A DNA stretch of 64,000 bases from Maribacter sp. (lineage in GTDB: Bacteria; Bacteroidota; Bacteroidia; Flavobacteriales; Flavobacteriaceae): assembly GCA_024643345.1 (NCBI GenBank), contig JAHENB010000011.1, positions 26,673-90,672 on the forward strand. Direction: 5' to 3'. The position numbers and the translations under genes are program-made. A model generated the notes under the pieces. The model did no database searches. It had not been told where the DNA came from and worked only from the letters and a program-made list of their open reading frames with translations. Positions 44,287 to 53,315 of this stretch are shown in pieces. Positions within the stretch are counted from its first letter, which is position 1, and every line of letters starts with the position of its first letter.

Positions 44287-45252
44287 ATGAACAACACTAA
44301 AAATTCGATGATAATGTACCAAAAGATGCTTCTTTGCCTGTTCGGGCTGTTTTGCTGTTTAATGATCCGTGCGCAAGGAGTGATGGCGTCACCTGAATAT
44401 ATTCAGGAATTGACATCCAATTGGCATGGCGAAAGATTTGCCGACGGCAGGCCCAAAGTATCCGATGCCCTTTTGATGCGTTTAAAAAAGATTCAAATAG
44501 AGGAAGCTTGGGGGTATTTACGAAGTAAGGGTTATCATAACCAATATGAAGGCGGGTGGCAAATCGTTCATCCCGATAACATCATGACAGGAAGGGTGGT
44601 GACCGCACAGTATATGCCCTTACGGCCCGATTATCAAAAGCTGGTCAAGTTAAAAGGGGGCAGGGAAAACCGGGATACCATAGGGGGTAGTAATTCATGG
44701 CCCATAGAAATCCTCAAAACGGGAGATGTTTATGTTGCCGATGGTTATGGCCGTATCATTGACGGGACATTGATCGGTTCCAATTTGGGGAATGCCATTT
44801 ATACCAATTCCAAAAATGGGGTCATCTTCGACGGAGGGGTCAGAGACCTGGCTGGACTACTCGACATAGAAGGATTCAACGGCTGGTTCAGGGGAGAAGA
44901 CCCATCCTATCTTCAGGAAGAAATGCTTACCAGCATCAACGCCCCGATTCGAATCGGGAGGGCTACTGTACTCCCGGGAGATGTGGTTTTGGCCAATCGT
45001 CATGGGATCATCTTTATCCCGGCCCATCTGGTCGATCAATTGGTTCTGTCTTCAGAAGTGGTGGGACTTCGCGATCTATTCGGTTTTCAACGGTTAAGGG
45101 AGAAAAAGTACACCCCGGGACAAATCGATACGAAGTGGACCGATGCCATCCAAGCCGATTTCAGGGATTGGATCAATACATACCCGAATGAAAAATTGCC
45201 CATGGCCCGAAAAGAACTCGAAGACTATCTCAATAATGCACAAAAACAATGA
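44287..45252 (+). CDS. Exported RraA-like (aldolase-fold) protein
   Basis: A 321-residue protein of the RraA/4-hydroxy-4-methyl-2-oxoglutarate aldolase family with a Sec signal peptide (MLLCLFGLFCCLMIRAQ). The metal-pyruvate site of the family is seen as GSNLGNAIYTNSKNGVIFDGGVRD, with the catalytic Arg and metal-binding Asp in GVRD. In cytosolic members this site cleaves or decarboxylates 2-keto acids. Length exceeds classic RraA (about 160-230) by an N-terminal helical region of about 90 residues. Next to a Tat-exported dehydratase it may act on the same 2-keto acid product outside the cytoplasm. Reaction unproven. Confidence 0.82.
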   Translation: MNNTKNSMIMYQKMLLCLFGLFCCLMIRAQGVMASPEYIQELTSNWHGERFADGRPKVSDALLMRLKKIQIEEAWGYLRSKGYHNQYEGGWQIVHPDNIMTGRVVTAQYMPLRPDYQKLVKLKGGRENRDTIGGSNSWPIEILKTGDVYVADGYGRIIDGTLIGSNLGNAIYTNSKNGVIFDGGVRDLAGLLDIEGFNGWFRGEDPSYLQEEMLTSINAPIRIGRATVLPGDVVLANRHGIIFIPAHLVDQLVLSSEVVGLRDLFGFQRLREKKYTPGQIDTKWTDAIQADFRDWINTYPNEKLPMARKELEDYLNNAQKQ

Positions 45253-45707
45253 ACAATCTTAACCAATACAAAATGAAATACGCAAAACTCCTTTGTTTCA
45301 CGATCTTCCTGGGCTTTTTACAGGTTTCTGCACAGAAAACGACAACTGAAAGCGATCAAGTGGCCTCTGCAGTGACCGAGCTATATAAGGCAATGGTCGA
45401 TCGAAATGAAAAAGAACTGGAAAAGCTCACTGCGGAAGATTTGACTTATGGCCATTCAAGTGGCGAATTGGAAGATAAAGAAGCCTATATCCATGCCGTT
45501 GTACAAGGACCTTATGATTATCTTTCCATAACGGCTGAAGACCAAACGATTACCGTTACTGGAAAGAATGCAGTGGTAAGGCATAGATTTATTGCCAAGG
45601 CCAACAATGACGGCGAGCCTTCTGCATTGACACTTGGGGTTTTGATGGTATATCAAAAGCAAGGTAAAGCCTGGAAGCTCTTGGCCCGACAAGGATATAA
45701 ATTATAA
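45249..45707 (+). CDS. Exported NTF2-like (DUF4440) protein
   Basis: A 152-residue NTF2-fold protein with a Sec signal (KYAKLLCFTIFLGFLQVSAQ). Its ATG at 45249 overlaps the RraA-like stop by four bases (ATGA), which indicates translational coupling; a second ATG at 45273 starts directly before the signal peptide and may be used instead. The domain shows VTELYKAMVDRNEKELEKLTAEDLTYGHSSG and a C-terminal VYQKQGKAWKLLARQGYKL. NTF2-like proteins of this type often bind or isomerise small ligands. Coupling to an RraA-like enzyme suggests a shared substrate, but no catalytic residue can be named. Confidence 0.85.
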   Translation: MNNLNQYKMKYAKLLCFTIFLGFLQVSAQKTTTESDQVASAVTELYKAMVDRNEKELEKLTAEDLTYGHSSGELEDKEAYIHAVVQGPYDYLSITAEDQTITVTGKNAVVRHRFIAKANNDGEPSALTLGVLMVYQKQGKAWKLLARQGYKL

Positions 45708-45767
45708 TGGGGAGGCCACAAAAAGCGTAGGTACGTTCTACCCATTGTCAACCTAACCCGAAACGTC

Positions 45768-46889
45768 TTGAAAAGAATCAATATTTATTCCCTTGCCTTA
45801 GTGTTTTCCGCGATACTTTTCGTCCTGGTTCTCTTTTTGATCATCAGTGGCAATATATCGAAGGCGGGATGGCCCATTTTAGGTTTTTTTGCTGCTTTGG
45901 CCTTTGGGTTCAGCGGTTACCAGCCACTGAAAGGTTTGGTGTTCACCGTAATGATCTTTGCGGGGGTTGCCCTTTCCTTATATTATCCGGATCTGCTACT
46001 GGAAGTGGGCGGCTATAAACTTACGGGGCTCATTATTCCTTTAATTCAAATCATCATGTTCGGTATGGGCACGACCATGAGCATCAAGGATTTTGCGCTG
46101 GTATTTAAAACGCCCAAGGGTGTCATGATAGGGGTGCTGGCCCAATTGACCATAATGCCGGTCATAGGTTTTACGTTGGCCAAAATGAGTAATTTTCCTC
46201 CGGAAATCGCCGCTGGTATAGTGCTGATCGGATGTTCCCCGAGTGGGGTGGCATCCAATGTAATGGCTTATTTGGCGAATGCGAACATTGCCCTTTCGAT
46301 CACCATCACCTCCATCTCCACCATTTTGGCACCATTTATTACCCCGCTTTTAATGAAGCTTTTGGCGGGAACGTTTATCGAGATCGATGTCCTTGCCATG
46401 ATGTGGAGCATCGTTAAAATGATCTTGATTCCCATTGGTGCGGGATTACTTTTTAATTATCTCCGCGGAAGCGGGGCCAAGTGGCTCGATAGGGCCATGC
46501 CCATGGTGTCGATGCTCGCCATAGGGGTGGTCATTACAATCATAACCGCTGCTGGAAGGGACAGCCTTTTGGAAATTGGGGGTATCTTGATGTTGCTGGT
46601 TTTGGTACATAATGTATTTGGGTATTCCATCGGATATTGGTTTGCACGCCTGTTCAAGATGTCTGAACGCGATGCCCGTACCATTGCGATCGAAGTGGGC
46701 ATGCAAAATGGAGGGTTGGCATCCGGTATCGCCAATTCCATAGGTAAAATCGCTACCATGGGGCTTGCCCCAGCGGTATTTGGGCCGCTGATGAATATTA
46801 CGGGATCCATTCTCGCCTCCTATTGGCACGAAAGGCCGGTCAAAGAAGAAATTGGGCGACAAATAGATGGGGGAATGACGATCGATTGA
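45768..46889 (+). CDS. Bile acid:sodium symporter family (BASS) transporter
   Basis: A 373-residue inner-membrane protein of the BASS/SBF family with about 10 helices. The Na-site crossover motif is seen in IGCSPSGVASNVMAYLANANIALS, and GMGTTMSIKDFALVFKTPKG is the family's first signature. The C-terminal EVGMQNGGLASGIANSIG is the second crossover region. The start is a TTG at 45768; no ATG lies close by. Characterised relatives move keto acids such as ketopantoate or pyruvate with Na+. Between an exported sugar-acid dehydratase and KDG kinase, import of a 2-keto-3-deoxy acid is an attractive inference. Confidence 0.9.
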   Translation: MKRINIYSLALVFSAILFVLVLFLIISGNISKAGWPILGFFAALAFGFSGYQPLKGLVFTVMIFAGVALSLYYPDLLLEVGGYKLTGLIIPLIQIIMFGMGTTMSIKDFALVFKTPKGVMIGVLAQLTIMPVIGFTLAKMSNFPPEIAAGIVLIGCSPSGVASNVMAYLANANIALSITITSISTILAPFITPLLMKLLAGTFIEIDVLAMMWSIVKMILIPIGAGLLFNYLRGSGAKWLDRAMPMVSMLAIGVVITIITAAGRDSLLEIGGILMLLVLVHNVFGYSIGYWFARLFKMSERDARTIAIEVGMQNGGLASGIANSIGKIATMGLAPAVFGPLMNITGSILASYWHERPVKEEIGRQIDGGMTID

Positions 46890-46974
46890 ACATAAAAAAC
46901 TACTTTAGGGGTTGCTTTTTATAATGCCCAGCTGCAGGCAAATCATTTAAACAAGCACTAAATATTGACTTTAC

Positions 46975-48015
46975 ATGAAAAGAGTGGTCACTTTTGGGGA
47001 AATCATGCTTCGCTTATCGCCCCCAGGATTTTTAAGGTTTTCACAAACCGATCGATTTGATGTGGTTTATGGCGGCGGGGAATCTAATGTTGCCGTTTCC
47101 TTGGCCAGTTATGGGATTCCTGTTGATTTTGTAACGCGTTTGCCCAAAAACGATCTTGGGGAATGTGCAATGATGGAAATGCGAAAGCGGGGCGTAGGTG
47201 TTGATAAAATCGTCTATGGAGGCGAACGATTGGGCATTTATTTTCTGGAAACAGGAGCGGTAAGCCGCGGAAGCAAAGTGGTTTATGACCGTTCCCATTC
47301 TGCCATGGCTGAAATCAAGCCGGGGATGATCGACTGGTCGCAGGTATTCAACGGTGCCGGGTGGTTTCATTGGACCGGTATTACCCCTGCCATTTCCCAA
47401 AGTGCCGCCGATGTGTGCCTAGAAGCGGTTAAAGCTGCAAAAAGCATGGGCTTAACGGTATCGACCGATTTAAACTATCGTGCCAAACTTTGGCGATATG
47501 GTGTAGCCCCGGAAAAAATCATGACCGAACTCACATCGTATTGCGACATTATTCTAGGGAACGAGGAAGATGCGGAAAAGCATTTTCATATCAAACCTGA
47601 AGGCTTGGATATCACAACACAAGGACAGTTGGTAAAAGCGGAGGCGTTCCTTTCGGTCTGTCAACAGATGATGAAGAAATTTCCAAATGCGAAAAAAGTG
47701 ATCACTACTTTGAGAGGGTCTATTTCCGCTTCGCACAATACCTGGGCCGGGGTTTTGTACAATGGTAAAAAAATGTACCAATCCCCCGAATACCAGATTA
47801 CCGATATCGTTGATAGGGTAGGCGGGGGAGATGCCTTTATGGGTGGCTTGATCTACGGATTATTACATTGGCCCGACGATGATCAAACCGCCCTCGATTT
47901 TGCGGTGGCGGCCTCTTGTTTAAAACATACCATCAAAGGGGATGCGAATTTGGTGACCGTGGACGAGGTGGTAAAATTAATGGGCGGGGATGCTTCCGGA
48001 AGGGTTTCCCGATAA
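46975..48015 (+). CDS. kdgK: 2-dehydro-3-deoxygluconokinase
   Basis: A 346-residue PfkB-family kinase that phosphorylates KDG to KDPG. The N-terminal substrate strand VVTFGEIMLRLSPPG and GGGESNVAVSLASYGI are typical of KdgK. The ATP/anion-hole motif with catalytic Asp is DRVGGGDAFMGGLIYGL near residue 285. It lies 85 bases after the BASS gene and 72 bases before the KDPG aldolase gene. All KDG-producing routes in the neighbourhood (UxuA, UxaA, possibly the enolase-superfamily enzyme) would drain through it. Confidence 0.94.
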   Translation: MKRVVTFGEIMLRLSPPGFLRFSQTDRFDVVYGGGESNVAVSLASYGIPVDFVTRLPKNDLGECAMMEMRKRGVGVDKIVYGGERLGIYFLETGAVSRGSKVVYDRSHSAMAEIKPGMIDWSQVFNGAGWFHWTGITPAISQSAADVCLEAVKAAKSMGLTVSTDLNYRAKLWRYGVAPEKIMTELTSYCDIILGNEEDAEKHFHIKPEGLDITTQGQLVKAEAFLSVCQQMMKKFPNAKKVITTLRGSISASHNTWAGVLYNGKKMYQSPEYQITDIVDRVGGGDAFMGGLIYGLLHWPDDDQTALDFAVAASCLKHTIKGDANLVTVDEVVKLMGGDASGRVSR

Positions 48016-48087
48016 CAGATCCCATCGCAGCGGATGGTATTAAAGGTTAAAAATAATTGATTTTAAATAACATAAGTTTAAAGTAGA

Positions 48088-48756
48088 ATGGCCCAATTTT
48101 CAAGAATCGAAGTAGCAACGGCAATGCGGGAAACCGGTCTGGTTCCATTATTTTATCATCCTGAGGTTGAATTGGGTAAAAAAGTTTTGAAAGCCTGTTA
48201 CGACGGTGGGGCAAGATTATTGGAATTTACCGCAAGGGGTGATTTCGCCTTCGAGGTTTTTGCTGAACTTAACAAATATGCACTGAAAACGCTTCCGGGA
48301 ATGATGATGGGGGTGGGCTCCATTACCGATGCGGGTGCTGCTTCCATGTATCTACAGATGGGAGCAAATTTTGTTGTTACGCCCTCTCTGAGGGAGGATA
48401 TCGCCATGGTGTGTAATCGCCGAAAGGTGTTATGGTCGGCGGGCTGCGGTTCGTTGACCGAAATCAACAGGGCAGAGGAAATGGGCTGTGAAATTGTTAA
48501 ATTGTTTCCTGGGGACATCTATGGTCCCGCTTTTGTAAAGGCGATTCGGGGTCCTCAGCCATGGACCAGTATTATGCCCACTGGGGGCGTAAGCACCGAT
48601 GAGGCAAATCTTAAGGCCTGGTTCGATGCGGGTGTGATTTGTGTGGGCATGGGTTCGCAATTGATCAGCAAAGCAATACTTTCGCAAAAAGATTTTGGTG
48701 GCTTAAAACAAAAAGTGGAAAGTACCTTGGATAACATCAGAAGGTTCCGACCCTAA
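48088..48756 (+). CDS. eda: KDPG/KHG aldolase
   Basis: A 222-residue class I aldolase that splits 2-keto-3-deoxy-6-phosphogluconate into pyruvate and glyceraldehyde-3-phosphate. The Schiff-base Lys138 is in [18 protein letters not shown], and LLEFTARG and IMPTGGVS carry the phosphate and base residues of the family. The same enzyme type can cleave 4-hydroxy-2-oxoglutarate. It follows kdgK on the same strand. Its 3' end overlaps that of uxuA by four bases in convergent orientation. Confidence 0.95.
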   Translation: MAQFSRIEVATAMRETGLVPLFYHPEVELGKKVLKACYDGGARLLEFTARGDFAFEVFAELNKYALKTLPGMMMGVGSITDAGAASMYLQMGANFVVTPSLREDIAMVCNRRKVLWSAGCGSLTEINRAEEMGCEIVKLFPGDIYGPAFVKAIRGPQPWTSIMPTGGVSTDEANLKAWFDAGVICVGMGSQLISKAILSQKDFGGLKQKVESTLDNIRRFRP

Positions 48757-49970
48757 TCAAGTTGATCGATAAAGCCCTGGTTTAACCCAAATTCCAGTCC
48801 CCTGAGCTCGGCGAGACCCCTGAGTCGACCTATGGCCGAATATCCGGGATTTGTTTTTTTATGGAGGTCATCGAGCATTTGGTGGCCATGATCTGGCCTC
48901 ATGGGAATCTTAAAATCGTTTCGACCCACCTGCTTTCTTCGCTTCGATTCCAATAGTATTTTTTTGATCAGTCCGTACATCGGTACATCCCCTTCCAAAT
49001 GGTTCGCTTCATAAAAATTTCCCTTGCCATCGCGCTGGGTGCTTCTCAAATGCAAAAAGTGCACCCGGTCGGCAAACCTGTCGAACATTTGCAACAGGTC
49101 ATTGTCGGGTCTTACCCCCAAAGAGCCGGTACAAAATGTGATGCCATTGTGAATAGATTTCACCTGATCGAAAATATAGGCATAATCGGCTTCCGTGCCC
49201 ATGATCCTGGGCAGTCCCAAGATTGAAAACGGTGGATCGTCAGGGTGGATGCACAACAAGACCCCATGTTGCTCGGCCACTGGCACCACTTCCTTCAAAA
49301 AATAGACCAAGTGGTTTCGCATATGCTGTTCCCCGATGGAGTCATAAGTGTCCAATATCGTTTGGAACTTGCTTAAATCATACCCTTTTTCGGGAACGGG
49401 ATACCCTTCCGAAGAACCTGGCAGACCTGCGATAATGGTTTTGACCAGCTCCCATTGGCCCACCTCCGATAGTGTTTTGAAATATTCCTCCGCCCTTGAA
49501 ATTTGGGCCTGGTCATAATTAGCATTCGCTCTTGGCCTTTTAAGAATAAAAAGATCGAAAGCGGCCAATGCATCCATCTCAAAGGCCAATGCTTTGGAGC
49601 CATCCGAAACCTCGTAGTTCAAACTGGTGCGTGTCCAATCCAAAACGGGCATAAAATTGTAGCAGACTACTTTGATGCCACATTTTGCCAGATTGGCCAA
49701 ACTAATTTTGTAATTATCGATATGTGTTTGAAATGCCCCATTTTGAGTCTTTATGCTTTCATGTATGGGCAGTGATTCTACCACGCTCCATCGAAGTCCG
49801 TTGTCCTCTATCAGTCTTTTTCGTTCCCTGATTTCGTCTATGGGCCAGACTTCCCCGTTAGGGATATGGTGCAGTGCAGTCACTATTCCTGTTGCCCCTG
49901 CCTGTTTGATATCCCGTAAACTTACCGGATCATTAGGCCCGTACCAGCGCCAAGTTTGTTCCATGTTCAT
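48753..49970 (-). CDS. uxuA: D-mannonate dehydratase
   Basis: A 405-residue UxuA that dehydrates D-mannonate to KDG. The protein starts [29 protein letters not shown], nearly the same as E. coli UxuA; ATG at 49970 or 49964 can serve, while the TTG at 49994 adds an unneeded leader. Metal-site and substrate motifs are [28 protein letters not shown], and [23 protein letters not shown]. It is encoded 20 bases after the SDR-type uxuB. The product feeds KdgK and Eda encoded on the opposite strand immediately beyond. Confidence 0.96.
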   Translation of the reverse strand: MNMEQTWRWYGPNDPVSLRDIKQAGATGIVTALHHIPNGEVWPIDEIRERKRLIEDNGLRWSVVESLPIHESIKTQNGAFQTHIDNYKISLANLAKCGIKVVCYNFMPVLDWTRTSLNYEVSDGSKALAFEMDALAAFDLFILKRPRANANYDQAQISRAEEYFKTLSEVGQWELVKTIIAGLPGSSEGYPVPEKGYDLSKFQTILDTYDSIGEQHMRNHLVYFLKEVVPVAEQHGVLLCIHPDDPPFSILGLPRIMGTEADYAYIFDQVKSIHNGITFCTGSLGVRPDNDLLQMFDRFADRVHFLHLRSTQRDGKGNFYEANHLEGDVPMYGLIKKILLESKRRKQVGRNDFKIPMRPDHGHQMLDDLHKKTNPGYSAIGRLRGLAELRGLEFGLNQGFIDQLD

Positions 49971-49990
49971 AAATAATATTTTAAATCTGA

Positions 49991-50797
49991 TCAAACCCCA
50001 CTGAAGGCGCTAAAACCACCATCGACCGGCAATACGATTCCAGTGATGAATTTAGCGGCATCGCTGCAAAGAAAATGAATGGCACCATTGAGTTCTTCGG
50101 CTTCCCCGAACCGTCCCATGGGCGTATTTTTAATGATGGTATTGCCGCGTTCCGTAAATGATCCATCAGGGTTGGTCAGCAAAGCCTTATTTTGCTTTCC
50201 GATAAAAAATCCCGGGGCAATGGCATTGACCCGAATATGACCACCAAATTTAGTGGCCATTTCCACGGCCATCCATCGGGTGAAATTTTCCATGGCCGCC
50301 TTCGAGGCCGAGTATCCCGCTACACGGGTAATCGCACGGTCGACTGCCATGGAGGAATAGTTGATGATCACCCCGGATTGTTGTTCGGCCATGGTTTTGC
50401 CAAAAACCAAGGAAGGGAGTACGGTACCGTTCAAATTAAGATCCACTACCTTTTTGAAATCCTCCATAGAAAGGTCGAAAATGGTCTTATCAGGTGCAAT
50501 GGTGGCTCCCGGAAGGTTGCCGCCGGCGATGTTCAACAAAATATCGATTCTTTTGAAATCCCTCAAAATATCGCTCTTAACAGATTGAAGGGACGCTTCC
50601 GAGAGGATATCGGCTCCATAAACATTGGCCCGACCCCCGTTTTCAACAATTTCTTTGCACAGTGGAAGTACGGCACCTTCATTTCGGGATAACAATGCCA
50701 AAGCTACACCTGCCTTGCCCAAACTCTTTGCGATACTACTTGCAAGCGCGCCGCTCGCACCCGTTATAATGGCCACTTTTTGATCAAGCCCGAACAT
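49991..50797 (-). CDS. uxuB: SDR-type D-mannonate oxidoreductase (fructuronate reductase)
   Basis: A 268-residue short-chain dehydrogenase. Catalytic Ser, Tyr and Lys are in [12 protein letters not shown] and [12 protein letters not shown]; the cofactor loop reads [10 protein letters not shown], where the usual GxG end is changed to ALA. The C-terminal [16 protein letters not shown] is typical of SDR-type UxuB (like B. subtilis) rather than the long-chain E. coli enzyme. Coupled to uxuA, it should interconvert D-fructuronate and D-mannonate. A reductase of 4-deoxy-5-ketouronate (alginate pathway) is the alternative. A near-consensus -7 element (TATCTTGG on the minus strand) lies upstream. Confidence 0.83.
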   Translation of the reverse strand: MFGLDQKVAIITGASGALASSIAKSLGKAGVALALLSRNEGAVLPLCKEIVENGGRANVYGADILSEASLQSVKSDILRDFKRIDILLNIAGGNLPGATIAPDKTIFDLSMEDFKKVVDLNLNGTVLPSLVFGKTMAEQQSGVIINYSSMAVDRAITRVAGYSASKAAMENFTRWMAVEMATKFGGHIRVNAIAPGFFIGKQNKALLTNPDGSFTERGNTIIKNTPMGRFGEAEELNGAIHFLCSDAAKFITGIVLPVDGGFSAFSGV

Positions 50798-50928
50798 ATG
50801 CTACATGGGTTTAATGAAAGTCCAAGATAAAACAATATCCCAATAATATATAATCAGGATGCAACTGGTTTATGTGGTGCTCAAAAAAACCCTTACATTT
50901 ATGAAAACCGTTTAAAACATTTTGCAAG

Positions 50929-51762
50929 ATGCAAATTTATAAATACGAAAAAGGGGCCGTCATTTGTTTGGATAACAAATGCTACAGTAAAGTAGTAAAG
51001 GATTGGGACGCCTTCATCAACCGGAAAAACCTTCATGAAGCCCTTTTAAAAGATCTCAATGGTGCAACGCTTCTGCAAGACCATACCTTGCAAGAAGTGA
51101 CCATGCCCCCAATTGGAAGTCAGGAAATATGGGCTTCGGGCGTTACTTACATGCGCAGTAAACAGGCCAGAATGGAGGAATCTAAGAAGTCGGGCGGAGG
51201 TAGCTTTTATGATTTGGTCTACGACGCCGAACGTCCAGAGCTTTTTTTTAAGGCCACTCCGCAAAGAACTGTTGGGAATGGGGGTACGGTTCGTATCAGA
51301 AAAGATTCCAGCTGGAACGTTCCCGAACCGGAACTTACCCTATTCATCTGTTCGGAAGGATCCATTGAGGGGTACACCATAGGCAATGATATGAGTTCGA
51401 GAAGTATAGAAGGGGAGAATCCTTTATACCTTCCCCAGGCCAAGACCTATGAGGGCTGTGCAGCCTTGGGTCCCTGCATTTATGTGCCGCGCCGTCGGAT
51501 CGATCCGAATACCAAAATAAGGCTTGGCATATTCCGGGAAGGAAAAGCGGTTTTCTCTGGCGAAATCGGAATTGATCAAATGAAAAGAAAACATACAGAA
51601 TTGGTTGAGTTTTTGTTCAAGGAGTGTGATTTTCCGAATGGCTGTTTTTTGATGACCGGCACCGGGATCGTACCTCCGGACGATTTCAGCCTGGCAATCG
51701 GCGATGAGGTACATATCAGTATAGACCACATTGGTACCTTGGTGAACTTTGTGGGTAAATAA
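50929..51762 (+). CDS. FAH-family 2-keto-3-deoxy sugar acid dehydratase/hydrolase
   Basis: A 277-residue protein of the fumarylacetoacetate hydrolase fold. The stretch WASGVTYMRSKQARMEES, then FYDLVYDAERPELFFKATPQR and WNVPEPELTLFI, closely resembles 2-keto-3-deoxy-pentonate dehydratases such as KdaD and Caulobacter XylX. These make alpha-ketoglutarate semialdehyde. The metal-binding Glu residues are in VPEPE and the later GEIGIDQM. Another possible role is 2,4-diketo-3-deoxy-L-fuconate hydrolase, also of this fold. If the pentonate role is right, the semialdehyde dehydrogenase at 36.5 kb would finish the route. It leads a plus-strand run with a sulfatase and an oxidoreductase. Confidence 0.8.
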   Translation: MQIYKYEKGAVICLDNKCYSKVVKDWDAFINRKNLHEALLKDLNGATLLQDHTLQEVTMPPIGSQEIWASGVTYMRSKQARMEESKKSGGGSFYDLVYDAERPELFFKATPQRTVGNGGTVRIRKDSSWNVPEPELTLFICSEGSIEGYTIGNDMSSRSIEGENPLYLPQAKTYEGCAALGPCIYVPRRRIDPNTKIRLGIFREGKAVFSGEIGIDQMKRKHTELVEFLFKECDFPNGCFLMTGTGIVPPDDFSLAIGDEVHISIDHIGTLVNFVGK

Positions 51763-51795
51763 AGGGAACCATAGAAAATCAAACGACATTTTAAG

Positions 51796-53295
51796 ATGCC
51801 CAAATACCTCCTCCTCATACTTTTTTTATGGTTTCCATTTAAAGATCGGCATTCGGAAAGCAAGCAACCCAACATTGTGTTCATTTTTGCCGATGACATG
51901 ACCTATACGGCCCTGAACGCATTGGGGAATGCCGAAATCAGCACCCCGAACCTGAACCGATTGGTTCGTGGGGGCACCAGTTTTACGCATGCCTTCAATA
52001 TGGGTGGTTGGAACGGGGCAATATGTGTGGCCTCCAGGGCCATGATCATCTCGGGAAGAAGTCTTTGGGAAGCGAACCAATTTCGGAAAGGATGGATCAA
52101 TGGTTTGGATACGGATAAAAGTTGGGGCAAACTGATGGAATCTGCCGGTTATGAGACCTTTATGACCGGAAAGTGGCATATCGACGCCAAGGCAGAAGCC
52201 ATATTTCAAAATGTGGTCCATGTAAGGCCGGGGATGCCCGGGGATGCTTGGAACCGCAATCCCGGCATGGCCCAAAAAATAATCGAAGCCAAATCGAGAA
52301 ATGTCCAGATAGACGGAATCATGCCCCTGGGATACAACCGGCCACTGGATGAAAACGACACCCTATGGTCTGCTACCGACACCACCTTGGGCGGATACTG
52401 GGAAGGGGGAAGGCACTGGAGCGAAGTGCTAAAGGAAGATGCCCTTGGCTTTCTGGAACAATCCAAGGAAAGGGAAAAACCCTACTTTATGTACCTAGCC
52501 TTTAATGCCCCGCATGACCCAAGGCAGGCGCCAAAGGAATATCTAGATCGGTATCCCATAGACCGGATAAGCCTCCCCAAAAGTTGGTTGCCAGAATACC
52601 CTTTTAAGGATAGTATAGGAAATGGTCCGGATTTACGGGACGAAGCCCTGGCCCCCTTTCCACGAACGCCATATGCGATCAAGAAACATACTCAGGAATA
52701 TTATGCCTTGATCAGCCATATGGACGATCAGATAGGTGCAATACTCGATAGGTTGGAAGCCGATGATGGAATGAAAAACACCTATGTGATTTTTACCGCG
52801 GATCACGGACTCGCAATGGGACGACATGGATTAATGGGAAAACAATCGCTCTTTGACCACAGTATCCGAGTGCCTTTCATGATTATGGGACCGGGTATTT
52901 CCAAAGGTAAAAAAATTGATGAACCCATTTATCTGCAAGATGCCATGGCCACCGGTCTGGAACTTGCAGGCATTAAGAAGCCCGACTATGTATTTTTTAA
53001 TAGTGTGATCGATCTGGCAAAAGGAAATCAACCGAAGAGCCATTATGAAGCGATATACGGTGCCTATACCAATACCCAAAGAATGATCCGCAAAAATGGA
53101 TTTAAGTTGATCGTTTATCCTAAATTGAAGAAAATATTGCTTTTCGATGTAACGAATGATCCGGAAGAAGAAAGCGATTTGGCTTCCAATTTAACCTACC
53201 AAATGAAGGTCGATTCTTTATTCAATGAACTATTGGAGTTACAGCAACAACTCAAGGACACCATTGACATTACGAGCATTCGTTCTTTAAAATAA
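51796..53295 (+). CDS. Family S1 sulfatase
   Basis: A 499-residue type I sulfatase with an N-terminal hydrophobic signal. The formylglycine site is C77-V-A-S-R81 (ICVASRAMIISGR), a C-x-A-x-R variant of the usual C-x-P-S-R. Calcium-site Asp residues lie in FIFADDMTY and in FTADHGLAMGRHGLMGK with the conserved His. It should remove sulfate esters from a carbohydrate after maturation by a formylglycine-generating enzyme encoded elsewhere. It lies 33 bases after the FAH-family gene and 20 bases before the Gfo/Idh/MocA gene. Algal sulfated sugar is the plausible substrate. Confidence 0.92.
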   Translation: MPKYLLLILFLWFPFKDRHSESKQPNIVFIFADDMTYTALNALGNAEISTPNLNRLVRGGTSFTHAFNMGGWNGAICVASRAMIISGRSLWEANQFRKGWINGLDTDKSWGKLMESAGYETFMTGKWHIDAKAEAIFQNVVHVRPGMPGDAWNRNPGMAQKIIEAKSRNVQIDGIMPLGYNRPLDENDTLWSATDTTLGGYWEGGRHWSEVLKEDALGFLEQSKEREKPYFMYLAFNAPHDPRQAPKEYLDRYPIDRISLPKSWLPEYPFKDSIGNGPDLRDEALAPFPRTPYAIKKHTQEYYALISHMDDQIGAILDRLEADDGMKNTYVIFTADHGLAMGRHGLMGKQSLFDHSIRVPFMIMGPGISKGKKIDEPIYLQDAMATGLELAGIKKPDYVFFNSVIDLAKGNQPKSHYEAIYGAYTNTQRMIRKNGFKLIVYPKLKKILLFDVTNDPEEESDLASNLTYQMKVDSLFNELLELQQQLKDTIDITSIRSLK

Positions 53296-53315
53296 ATACC
53301 CATAAAAAAACCAAC

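Noticed and set aside
48000..48050. Hairpin CCATC/GATGG after kdgK as a terminator
   Set aside because: The stem is only five base pairs and no T run follows, so read-through into eda is more likely.
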